Below the pieces are notes generated by a model, which was given only the letters and a program-made list of their open reading frames with translations, was not told the origin of the DNA and did not search any database. From Pseudactinotalea terrae (GTDB taxonomy: Bacteria; Actinomycetota; Actinomycetes; Actinomycetales; Beutenbergiaceae), in the NCBI RefSeq assembly GCF_009733845.1, contig NZ_WNXZ01000004.1:186001-250000 (forward strand): 64,000 nt of DNA, in the 5' to 3' direction. The position numbers and the translations under genes were made by a program. This document shows, piece by piece, positions 42,440 to 50,674 of the stretch (within the stretch, counting starts at the first letter, position 1; each line of letters opens with the position of its first letter).

Positions 42440-43963
42440 ATGGCGCACCCCGACACTTCCATCGCCCTGATCGACCGGCTCGCACCGCTGCGGGCTCATC
42501 GCGGTGCCCGCCGCACCGTGGGGCTCGACGATGCCACGATCGAGCGCTTCGCCGCCCATGACTCCGACCTCGTCGCCGCCGTGGACGCCGCGGTCCTCGA
42601 GTACGCGTCCGTGCGGCAGGCCGCCGACCTGCGGGCGATCCTCGATCTCGACGAGGACGACCAGGTGGCCACCGTGCAGGCCGGTTACGTCAACTTCTAC
42701 CCGCAGGACGGCATCAACCCCTACGTCGCGCTCGCTGCGCGCGGGCCCTGGGTCGTCACCCTCAACGGCGCGGTTCTCTACGACACCGGCGGTTACGGGA
42801 TGCTCGGCTTCGGCCACGCCCCGCAGGCGGTTCTCAACGCCATGGCCAAGCCACAGGCGATGGCGAACATCATGACGCCGAGCCTGTCCCAGCTCCGCGC
42901 CGACCGGGCGCTGCGGGCCGAGATCGGCCACACGCGCGGCGAGTGCCCGTACGCCAGCTTCATGTGCCTGAACTCCGGGTCCGAGTCGGTGTCGCTGGCC
43001 GCGCGGATCGCCGACATCCACACCAAGACCATGACCGACCCCGGTGGTCGCCACGCCGGGCACGAGATCAAGCGTGTGGTCGTCAAGGGCAGCTTTCACG
43101 GGCGTACCGAGAAGCCTGCGCTCTTCTCGGACTCCAGCCGCACCACCTACACCGAGATGCTGGCGAGCTTCCGCGGCGAGAGCTCGGTGATCGCGATCGA
43201 GCCCTACGACATCGCCCAGCTCACGCAGGTGTTCGAGGACGCCGAGAGCAACGGGTGGTTCATCGAGGCGCTGTTCCTCGAGCCGGTGATGGGCGAGGGC
43301 GACCCGGGTCGCAGCGTGCCGCCGGAGTTCTACGCCGCCGCCCGTGAGCTGACACTGGCCCACGGCTCGCTGCTCCTGGTCGACTCGATCCAGGCCGGCC
43401 TGCGAGCGACCGGATCTCTCTCGATCGTCGACTACCCGGGCTTCGAGGGCCAGCAGGCGCCCGACATGGAGACGTACTCGAAGGCGCTCAACGCGGGTCA
43501 GTATCCGCTCTCGGTGCTCGCGCTCACCGAGCGGGCCGCCGTGATCTACCGCCGGGGCTCCTACGGCAACACCATGACGGCGAACCCGCGCGCCCTCGAC
43601 GTCGCGTGCGCCGTCCTCGGCCTGCTCACACCGCAGCGGCGGGCGAACATCCGGGACATGGGGAGCTACGCCGTCGAGCGCCTGGAGGCGCTGAAGGACG
43701 AGCTCGGTGGCCTGATCAGCCAGGTCCAGGGGACCGGTCTGCTGTTCTCGTGCGAGCTGGACTCGCAGTTCAAGGGCTACGGCGCCGGCTCCACCGAGGA
43801 GTGGCTGCGCATGCACGGGCTCGGCGTGATCCACGGCGGCGAGAACTCGCTGCGCTTCACGCCCCGCTTCGAGGTGACAACGGCCGAGATCGACCTGATC
43901 GTCGCCCTGGTCCGGCGCGCGCTCCTCGAGGGTCCCCGGCAGGCATCGGTGGACGCTGCCTGA
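42440..43963 (+). CDS. Class III PLP-dependent aminotransferase
   Basis: A 507-residue enzyme with CAGGAGGA before its ATG. Fold type I features: FMCLNSGSESVSLAARI (cofactor phosphate loop), VVVKGSFHGRTEKPAL, LFLEPVMGEGD, LLLVDSIQAGLRATG (the Asp that binds the pyridine nitrogen) and METYSKALNAGQYP with the Schiff-base Lys. It is longer than the usual ~430-460 residues because of an N-terminal extension of about 75 residues. Its divergent Lrp regulator suggests an amino-acid substrate such as lysine, ornithine or another omega-amino acid; this cannot be resolved from sequence alone. Confidence 0.88.
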   Translation: MAHPDTSIALIDRLAPLRAHRGARRTVGLDDATIERFAAHDSDLVAAVDAAVLEYASVRQAADLRAILDLDEDDQVATVQAGYVNFYPQDGINPYVALAARGPWVVTLNGAVLYDTGGYGMLGFGHAPQAVLNAMAKPQAMANIMTPSLSQLRADRALRAEIGHTRGECPYASFMCLNSGSESVSLAARIADIHTKTMTDPGGRHAGHEIKRVVVKGSFHGRTEKPALFSDSSRTTYTEMLASFRGESSVIAIEPYDIAQLTQVFEDAESNGWFIEALFLEPVMGEGDPGRSVPPEFYAAARELTLAHGSLLLVDSIQAGLRATGSLSIVDYPGFEGQQAPDMETYSKALNAGQYPLSVLALTERAAVIYRRGSYGNTMTANPRALDVACAVLGLLTPQRRANIRDMGSYAVERLEALKDELGGLISQVQGTGLLFSCELDSQFKGYGAGSTEEWLRMHGLGVIHGGENSLRFTPRFEVTTAEIDLIVALVRRALLEGPRQASVDAA

Positions 43964-43980
43964 GAGCAGGCATGGCAGGC

Positions 43981-46900
43981 CTACGCCTCGGCCAGTGCCT
44001 TGCGGATCCGCTTCTCGCTCACGGTCACGGCGGTGCCGAGCTGCTGGGCGAAGAGGCTCACGCGGAGCTCCTCGATCAGCCAGCGGACCCGGGCGAGATT
44101 GCTCCGGCGCGCCAGCGGTGCGTGCTCGGCCGCGGCGTTGGCTGCCCACCAGGCATCGACGAGCTCGCGGACCTGCCACGCGAGCTGGGCGTCGCGAGCA
44201 GGGCTGGACTCGGCCCGTCCGATACGCACCACATCCGCCTTCAGGTACCGCGCAAGATGTGGCAGCTGGTCGGAGGGTGTCCGTGAGATGAAGCCGTCAC
44301 CGAGGAGGGACGACTGGTGCGCGCGGACGTCCTCGAGCGTGGCGAGCAGCGCCATCGACGTCGCACGCCGGACCTCGCCGTCGAGCTCGCGGGAGGCGGT
44401 CAGCGCGGCCGCCGCCTGCCGCGACACCTGGAGGACTGCGTCCTCGAACCGCTCGCGCAGCGAGGCGGCCAGCGACTCGACCTCGGTGCGGCTGCGCAGC
44501 TCGCGCAGGCTGTGATCGGCCGTCAGCATCGAGGTGGCGGCGAGCTGGATGTCGGCGACGAGGGCATCGGTGCTGGCGTACGGGCTGGCCGCCAGTGCGA
44601 GCGTCTCGCTCGTCGACCAGCGGCTCGTCACCCGCGCGACCGGCAGCGCCAGCATCTCCGTGACCAGGTGCCGCACCGCGCGCGGGTGCTCGGTGGCCTG
44701 CTGGTCCGCCGTGGCGAGCACCCGGATGGTGACGGCTGCGCCCGTGGCAGGGGCGCCGTCGAGCACCAGGGAGGGGAACCCGACCACCTCCTGCCCGTGC
44801 GAGCGGCCGGCGACCGACTCCTCGACCACCCAGTCACCGACCAGGGGCTTCTCCCCCGTGTCGGGGCTCTGATCGGCCGGTACCTCCTGCTGGGGGGTCT
44901 TGCCGGCCTTGCGGACGGCGGCGCGCACGGCGTGCTGCACCGCCTCGCCCGAGTGCCGCGCGAGGGTGCGCTGGAGCTCGGCGAGGTTCTTGCCCTCACC
45001 GAGCACGGCGCCGCGCTCGGCGTGCACGCGGAACGTCATGCGCAGGTGCGCGGGCAGCTTGGTGGGGTCCCACGCCTCGGCGGGGATGTCGACATCCCGC
45101 AGCCGCCTCGCGGCATCGGTGAACGCCTCGATGTACGACGGCGCCCCGTCCGGCGCCGGGGCGACGCTCGCCCACGCGGGCAGCCGGCCCCCGATGGCGG
45201 CCGCGACGTCTGGCGCCGGCACCAGCTGCACCCGCACCGGCTTGGGGAACGCGCGGATCGTGGCGACCGCCAGCTCATCGGCGAGCCCGGGCACGAGCCA
45301 GTCGAACCCGTTCGGTCGCAGCCGTGGCAGCACCGCGATCGGCACGTGCACGGTGACGCCGTCGGCGTCGTCACCAGGGGCGAACTGATACGTGAGCGGC
45401 AGCTCGAGGTCGCCCTGGCGCCACGAGTCGGGGAAGAGGTGTGGGTCGGATGCTGACCCCGCGTCGGGGATGAGGTCCTCGAGCGTCAGCGTGAGCAGGT
45501 CCGGGGTCTCCTGACGTACCTTCTTCCACCAGGCGTCGAAGGATCGTGCTCCGGTGACCGACGCCGGGAGGCGGGCGTCGTAGAAGGCGACCAGGGCGTC
45601 GTCGTCCACCATCAGGTCGCGGCGACGGGAGCGCGCTTCGAGCTCCTCCGCCTCGGCGCGCACCGCCTCGTTGTCCTTCACGAACCGGTGGTGGGTGCGC
45701 CAGTCGCCCTCGACGAGGGCGTGGCGGATGAAGAGGTCACGCGCGTCTGCTGGGTCCACGCGGGCGTAGGGGACAGACCGGTCCGCGATGATCGCGATGC
45801 CGTAGAGCAGCACCTTCTCCTTCACCATCGCTGCGCCCTGCTTGGAGGACCAGTGCGGCTCGGAGTAGGTGCGCTTGAGGAGGTGCTCGGCGAGCGGCTC
45901 GACCCACTCGGGCTGGATCCGCGCGACCGTGCGCGCGAACAGCCGTGAGGTCTCCACCAGCTCGGAGGCCATCACCCAGGCCGGTGCCTTCTTGGCGAGC
46001 CCGGATCCGGGGAAGATCACGAACCGGGTGCCGCGGGCGCCGAGGTAGTCGCGCTTGCGCTCGTCGTAGGCGCCGATGTGCGAGAGCAGCCCGGCGAGCA
46101 GGGCCTGGTGCACGCGGTCGGGGTCGGTGGCGCCGCGGTCGCGCGGGTTGACGTGCATGCCGAGCGGCTTCGCGAGCTGGCGGAGCTGGCTGTGCACGTC
46201 CTGCCACTCCCGCACGCGCAGGTGGTGAAGGAACTCGGCCCTGCACAGCCGCCGGAAGGCGCTGCCGGACAGCTCGTTCTGCTGCTCCCGCAGGTAGTCC
46301 CACAGCTTGAGCAGGCTGAGGAAGTCGGACGTGGGGTCGGCGAAGCGGCGGTGCTTCTCGTCGGCCTGCTGCTGGGCGTCGGCGGGGCGCTCGCGCACAT
46401 CCTGCACGCTCAGCGCCGCGACGATCACCATCACCTCGCGCACGCACCCGAGCCGCTCCGCCTCCACCAGCATCCGGCCCAGCCGCGGGTCGATCGGGAG
46501 CTGCGCGAGCTTGCGGCCGACGTCGGTCAGCCGGTTCCCCGAGGCATCCCCGCCGCGCCGCGCGGAGGCGGTCACCTCGAGGGCATGGAGCTCGGTCAGC
46601 AGCTGCATGCCATCACGCACAGCTCGCGCGTCGGGTGCGTCCACGAACGGGAACGCGGCCACGTCACCCAGGCCGAGCGCCGTCATCTGAAGGATCACGC
46701 TCGCGAGCGAGGTGCGCAGGATCTCCGGCTCGGTGAACTCGGGGCGCGAGTCGTAGTCCGCCTGCGAGTAGAGGCGGATGCAGATGCCGTCGGCCACGCG
46801 GCCGCAGCGGCCGGCGCGTTGGTTCGCGCTCGCCTGCGAGACCGCCTCGATCGGCAGCCGCTGCACCTTGGTGCGGCTGGAGTAGCGCGAGATGCGTGCG

Positions 46901-48069
46901 GTACCGGGGTCGACCACGTACCGGATGCCGGGCACGGTCAGCGAGGTCTCGGCCACGTTGGTCGCCAGCACGATGCGCCGCGTGGTGTGCGCCTCGAACA
47001 CGCGGTGCTGCTCGGCTGCCGAGAGCCGCGCGTACAGCGGCAGCACCTCGACGGCGCCCGGCACCGTGCTGCGTTCGCCGGGCCTGGTGTACCGCGCGCC
47101 GAGATGCTCGGCGAGCGCGTCGGCGCCGTCGCGGATCTCCCGCTCGCCCGAGCAGAACACGAGGATGTCGCCCGGGCCCTCGGCCATCAGCTCGTCGCAG
47201 GCCTGCACGATGCCGGTGGTCTGGTCGATCGCCTCTTCCCTGCCGGGCGGCGGGGCCTCGCCCTGCTCGCTCTCGTCACCGACATCGGGAACGAGCGGGC
47301 GGTAGCGGAGCTCGACCGGGTAGGTGCGGCCGGAGACCTCGATGACGGGCGCGGGCCTGTCCCGGGGGCCGAAGTGCTCGGCGAAGCGTGCCGAGTCGAT
47401 CGTCGCCGAGGTGATGACGACCTTGAGGTCGGGGCGCTGCGGGAGCAGCCGCTTCAGGTAGCCCAGGATGAAGTCGATGTTGAGGGACCGCTCGTGCGCC
47501 TCGTCGACGATGATCACCTGGTAGCGGCGCAGCAGCGGGTCGCGCTGGATCTCGGCCAGCAGGATGCCGTCGGTCATCAGCTTGACGAGCGTGGTCTCGC
47601 TGACGTGGTCGGTGAAGCGCACCTGGTACCCGACGGCGCCGCCCATCTGGACGCCGAGCTCCTCGGCGATCCGCTCCGCGACGGTGCGCGCCGCGAGCCG
47701 CCGCGGCTGCGTGTGCCCGATCGACCCCTCGATGCCGTAACCGAGCTCGAGGCAGATCTTCGGGATCTGCGTGGTCTTCCCCGACCCGGTCTCGCCGGCG
47801 ACGATCACCACCTGGTGGTCGCGGATGGCCGCCGCGATGTCCTCGCGCCGCGCCGAGACCGGCAGCTGCTCGGAATAGCTGATGCTCGGGATCGCGGCGC
47901 GGCGCTTGGCCAGCAGCTCCTCCGACGGCGCCACCCAGGCCTCTCGGCGGGGGCCACCCGAGCGCCGCGCCCCGCTGCGCCGTCGTCGACCACGGCTCCG
48001 GGTCGCGGGGTCGCCCGACCCGCGGCCGGCGTCGGCCTGCGGTGTCTGGGCATTGGTGGTCACGACCAC
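43981..48069 (-). CDS. hrpA: ATP-dependent RNA helicase HrpA
   Basis: About 1362 residues, usual for the family (~1300). The start is uncertain: GTG at 48069 or 48063 is preferred, since the frame further upstream codes for unlikely sequence. A basic N-terminus (GRRRRSGARRSGG) precedes the helicase core: Walker A GETGSGKTTQIP, QPRRLAARTVAERIA, DEAH box VIIVDEAHERS, SAT motif VVITSATIDS, and the C-terminal motifs VLATNVAETSLTVPGIRYVVD and QRAGRCGR. HA2 and OB-like regions follow, then the long HrpA-specific C-terminal DUF3418 part. The enzyme remodels RNA, probably in ribosome-associated quality control. It is convergent with the aminotransferase, with 17 bases between stops. Confidence 0.93.
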   Translation of the reverse strand: MVVTTNAQTPQADAGRGSGDPATRSRGRRRRSGARRSGGPRREAWVAPSEELLAKRRAAIPSISYSEQLPVSARREDIAAAIRDHQVVIVAGETGSGKTTQIPKICLELGYGIEGSIGHTQPRRLAARTVAERIAEELGVQMGGAVGYQVRFTDHVSETTLVKLMTDGILLAEIQRDPLLRRYQVIIVDEAHERSLNIDFILGYLKRLLPQRPDLKVVITSATIDSARFAEHFGPRDRPAPVIEVSGRTYPVELRYRPLVPDVGDESEQGEAPPPGREEAIDQTTGIVQACDELMAEGPGDILVFCSGEREIRDGADALAEHLGARYTRPGERSTVPGAVEVLPLYARLSAAEQHRVFEAHTTRRIVLATNVAETSLTVPGIRYVVDPGTARISRYSSRTKVQRLPIEAVSQASANQRAGRCGRVADGICIRLYSQADYDSRPEFTEPEILRTSLASVILQMTALGLGDVAAFPFVDAPDARAVRDGMQLLTELHALEVTASARRGGDASGNRLTDVGRKLAQLPIDPRLGRMLVEAERLGCVREVMVIVAALSVQDVRERPADAQQQADEKHRRFADPTSDFLSLLKLWDYLREQQNELSGSAFRRLCRAEFLHHLRVREWQDVHSQLRQLAKPLGMHVNPRDRGATDPDRVHQALLAGLLSHIGAYDERKRDYLGARGTRFVIFPGSGLAKKAPAWVMASELVETSRLFARTVARIQPEWVEPLAEHLLKRTYSEPHWSSKQGAAMVKEKVLLYGIAIIADRSVPYARVDPADARDLFIRHALVEGDWRTHHRFVKDNEAVRAEAEELEARSRRRDLMVDDDALVAFYDARLPASVTGARSFDAWWKKVRQETPDLLTLTLEDLIPDAGSASDPHLFPDSWRQGDLELPLTYQFAPGDDADGVTVHVPIAVLPRLRPNGFDWLVPGLADELAVATIRAFPKPVRVQLVPAPDVAAAIGGRLPAWASVAPAPDGAPSYIEAFTDAARRLRDVDIPAEAWDPTKLPAHLRMTFRVHAERGAVLGEGKNLAELQRTLARHSGEAVQHAVRAAVRKAGKTPQQEVPADQSPDTGEKPLVGDWVVEESVAGRSHGQEVVGFPSLVLDGAPATGAAVTIRVLATADQQATEHPRAVRHLVTEMLALPVARVTSRWSTSETLALAASPYASTDALVADIQLAATSMLTADHSLRELRSRTEVESLAASLRERFEDAVLQVSRQAAAALTASRELDGEVRRATSMALLATLEDVRAHQSSLLGDGFISRTPSDQLPHLARYLKADVVRIGRAESSPARDAQLAWQVRELVDAWWAANAAAEHAPLARRSNLARVRWLIEELRVSLFAQQLGTAVTVSEKRIRKALAEA

Positions 48070-48177
48070 CCATTCTCGCTGAGGTGTCCAGCCCGATTCG
48101 CCGCACACCCGACCACGACCCGGTTTCACCGCACGATCGTCGGGTGGCAGAGGTCGCGTGGAGATTCAGCGGTGGTC

Positions 48178-48293
48178 GAACAGGTGGTACTGCCCGGTCG
48201 TACCCGCCGATCAGGTGGTTCCGCCCGAATAGCGGGCACATTCCGGGCATAACCCCCTGTTGGGTGCCGGAACGCGGGCAGAACCCCCTGTTC
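48178..48293. repeat. Symmetric cluster of four 19-base repeats
   Basis: Two direct copies (48178-48196 GAACAGGTGGTACTGCCCG; 48209-48227) and two inverted copies (48244-48262; 48275-48293) of a consensus like GAACAGGGGGTTNTGCCCG. Within each pair the spacing is exactly 31 bases, and both pairs share one centre at 48235.5. The sequence between the copies does not match. It lies in the 296-base region between divergent hrpA and the EEP-family gene; nothing else was seen there. Confidence 0.85.
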
Positions 48294-48365
48294 AGCACCT
48301 GCAGTCGAAGAGCGTGAGCTGCTTCGGGCGCGCCCGCCGGGTCGTGACCGTGGGAGGCTGAGCCT

Positions 48366-49340
48366 GTGAAGGCGGTCGGGTGGGGCGTCGTCGCCGTCCT
48401 CGGGATCGCCGCGGTGCTGACCCTCGACCCCGCGATCGTGGGGCTCTCGGAGGTCACCCCGGTGGCGCAGGCGATCGCGCTGCGTGGTGTGCTGGCGGCC
48501 GCGGCGCTGGTGCTCGGGCTGGTGCTCGTGCTGATCGCTGTGCTCGCGCGCAGGACCGAGGGCAGGGCGCGGCGCACGCTGGTGGTCGGCGTGGTCGCGC
48601 TGCTGGTCGGCGCCGGTCACGCCGGGGTGCTGATCGAGCGCGGGAGCGGCGCGGGCGGGGCTTTCGGGGCCGCTCCCGAGGGTGCGATCGACGTGCTCAC
48701 CCTCAACACGCTGGGTGCCCGCGGGAACCTGAGCGGGCTGGTCGCGCTGATCGACGAGGTCGCGCCCCATGTCGTCGCGCTCCAGGAGACCCCGGCCGAC
48801 GACGCGCAGCGAGTGGTCGACCAGGTGGCGGGGGAGTACCAGCTGTTCACCGCGAGCACCGGTCCGGACCCCGTGCAGGCGACGGCGCTGCTGGTCTCGA
48901 CCGATCTCGGCGAGTACGCGCAGAGCGAGGCTCCCGCCACGAGGTTCGGCGGCGTGTGGGCGAGACCTGTCGACGGTGAGGGGCCCGAGCTGCTGTCGGT
49001 GCACCCGGTGCCGCCGGTGCCCAGCAACGTGCCGACGTGGCGGGAGGAGCTCGGCGCGCTCACCGAGCTGTGCGATCGGGTCGAGGGTGTCGTGCTCGCG
49101 GGCGACTTCAACGCCACCATGGATCACGCCACGATGCGCGACGGCGCCTGTGCCGACGGCTCGGTCGACACCGGTGGTCACGGCACGTGGCCCGCCGGGT
49201 CCTCACCGCTGATCGGTGCGCCGATCGACCACGTGCTCATGGACCCCGGGTCGTGGCGGCCGGTGGCCTCGCGCGTCTTCGACGCGCCGAGCGGTGGTGA
49301 CCACCGGGCGGTGCTGGTGCGGATCGCGCCCGCGCTGTAG
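48366..49340 (+). CDS. Membrane-anchored endonuclease/exonuclease/phosphatase-family protein
   Basis: A 324-residue protein with a GTG start and GGGAGG upstream. Three hydrophobic segments fill residues 1-95 (GWGVVAVLGIAAVLTL, LRGVLAAAALVLGLVLVLIAVL, TLVVGVVALLVGAGHAGVL). The EEP domain follows with VLTLNTLGA, VVALQETP (metal-binding Glu), VLAGDFNATMDH (catalytic Asp/Asn) and GGDHRAVLV (catalytic Asp-His). Members cleave phosphodiester or phosphomonoester bonds; as the domain is probably outside the membrane, DNA or lipid substrates are possible. Confidence 0.88.
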   Translation: MKAVGWGVVAVLGIAAVLTLDPAIVGLSEVTPVAQAIALRGVLAAAALVLGLVLVLIAVLARRTEGRARRTLVVGVVALLVGAGHAGVLIERGSGAGGAFGAAPEGAIDVLTLNTLGARGNLSGLVALIDEVAPHVVALQETPADDAQRVVDQVAGEYQLFTASTGPDPVQATALLVSTDLGEYAQSEAPATRFGGVWARPVDGEGPELLSVHPVPPVPSNVPTWREELGALTELCDRVEGVVLAGDFNATMDHATMRDGACADGSVDTGGHGTWPAGSSPLIGAPIDHVLMDPGSWRPVASRVFDAPSGGDHRAVLVRIAPAL

Positions 49341-49374
49341 CGGCCCGCGGGCGCCCGTGCGGTAGGAATGCCTC

Positions 49375-49704
49375 ATGGTGTGGACCTCAGATGCCAGCTC
49401 ACGGGGCGGGGCGGAAGCCAGAATCGCAGCGCTGGAGGCCGCGGTCGCTGACCTGCAGCGCCGGCTGGACGCGCTCGAGCCCGGCTGCGGCGGCGCGACC
49501 TCGAGCTCGCCCTACGGGAGCGTGCAGCCCGAGGTGAGCGACGCCGTCGACCCCTGGTCGGTGCCGCCCTGGCCCGAGATCGTGCAACTCATCCTCGCCG
49601 ACCGCAAGATCGTGGCGATCAAGGTCTACCGGGCGCACTTCGGCGTCGGCCTCAAGGAGGCCAAGGACGCCGTCGAAGAGGCCGAGCGCCGCGTGCGCGG
49701 CTGA
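49375..49704 (+). CDS. Ribosomal L7/L12 C-terminal-domain-like protein
   Basis: A 109-residue protein with AGGA before its ATG. A coiled-coil-like helix (ARIAALEAAVADLQRRLDALE, residues ~14-34) leads to a Ser/Pro-rich linker. The C-terminal ~45 residues (DRKIVAIKVYRAHFGVGLKEAKDAVEEAERRV) match the L7/L12 C-terminal fold that contacts translation factors. It is not the ribosomal stalk protein itself, which is larger and lies in the rpl operon. The role is unknown. Confidence 0.85.
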   Translation: MVWTSDASSRGGAEARIAALEAAVADLQRRLDALEPGCGGATSSSPYGSVQPEVSDAVDPWSVPPWPEIVQLILADRKIVAIKVYRAHFGVGLKEAKDAVEEAERRVRG

Positions 49705-49722
49705 CCTCTCCGACGGCGATGC

Positions 49723-50508
49723 CTAGCTGCGCTGGGCAGCGTTGGCGACGAAGGCGTCGCGGATCCACTCGCCGTAGCCGGGCAGCTCGCTGCCACCCAT
49801 GCTGGCGAGGTACCTCGGGTCGGCGACGTACAGGTCGGCCAGCTTGGTGTGGAAGTCCGGCGGGCAGTCGTAGTACCGGCGATCGATGTGGAGGCGGTGT
49901 GCCTCCGCGGCCTCGGTGGCGCCGGCCGAGTCCGGCGCCACTCCGGTGCGGAACACCTCGAGAAGCCCGGCGTTGACCGCGTCGGCCTCGGCCTTGATCT
50001 CGACCCAGTCCTGCTTCGTGTACCTCTTGGTACGCGCCGCTGACTGCTTCCACCGCGGGCTGTCGCCCCAGCGCTCCTGCGCCTCCTGCTGGTACTCGTC
50101 CTTGAAGGAGTCGCCGAACAGCTCGCGCATCTCCTCGTGGGACAACGGTTGGTGGTTCATTTCCTTCTCCAGTGCTTCATCGAGGGCATGAACGAGCGTG
50201 TCGAGCTCGTCCATCCGGGACCTGACCGCATCGCGCTGCCGCCTCAGGTGCTCGACCGGGTCGGCGTCACCGGCGAGAAGCTCGGCGACCTCGTCGAGGG
50301 GGAAGCCGAGCCGCCGGTAGACGACGACCTGCTGCATCCGCTCCAGGTCGGCCGGCGTGTAGAGCCGGTAGCCGGAGTAGCTGCGTTCGCTCGGGCTGAG
50401 CAGGCCGATCTCGTCGTAGTGATGGAGCGTGCGCACCGTCACCCCGAAGCGGTCGGCCACCTGGCCGACCGTCAGCGCGTCCCGTTCTGTGCTTGTCATC
50501 GCGGTCAT
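49723..50508 (-). CDS. MerR-family regulator with TipAS-like effector domain
   Basis: A 261-residue protein. The MerR HTH is LTVGQVADRFGVTVRTLHHYDEIGLLSPSERSYSGYRLY (key residues ~12-50). A dimerisation helix follows (~75-115) and then a TipAS domain (ELFGDSFKDEYQQEAQERWGDSPRW ... GYGEWIRDAF). TipAS binds thiopeptide-type antibiotics in Streptomyces and triggers activation. The ATG at 50508 is used, though the ATG three codons later is possible. Its target is not obvious; no exporter with a MerR-type promoter is adjacent on its own strand. Confidence 0.9.
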   Translation of the reverse strand: MTAMTSTERDALTVGQVADRFGVTVRTLHHYDEIGLLSPSERSYSGYRLYTPADLERMQQVVVYRRLGFPLDEVAELLAGDADPVEHLRRQRDAVRSRMDELDTLVHALDEALEKEMNHQPLSHEEMRELFGDSFKDEYQQEAQERWGDSPRWKQSAARTKRYTKQDWVEIKAEADAVNAGLLEVFRTGVAPDSAGATEAAEAHRLHIDRRYYDCPPDFHTKLADLYVADPRYLASMGGSELPGYGEWIRDAFVANAAQRS

Positions 50509-50600
50509 GTCCTCGATGGTGGGGCCTCACGTCGCGTGAGGGTCAAGTGGGTACGAGAACACCCAGGGTGCCAGGGGAATAGTTAGCCGCACGCGCGGTT

Positions 50601-50630
50601 GACTCTACCGACCATATAGTCGGTACTGTT
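50601..50630 (+). promoter_or_regulatory. Promoter of the MFS gene with embedded TetR-type operator
   Basis: TTGACT (50601-50606) and TACTGT (50625-50630) with an 18-base spacer. The perfect inverted repeat TACCGAC-CATATA-GTCGGTA occupies 50608-50627, between and over these boxes, so a bound repressor would block transcription. A second short dyad, CGGTC-GGCA-GACCG, is at 50641-50654. Confidence 0.65.
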
Positions 50631-50674
50631 AGACGTGCCGGTCGGCAGACCGATCCTCGACGAAGGAGCTCCCC

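Noticed and set aside
48178-48293. Evenly spaced short repeats as a possible CRISPR array
   Set aside because: Only four copies, in two opposite orientations around a shared centre, with 12-16-base gaps and no cas genes. Spacers would be far too short.
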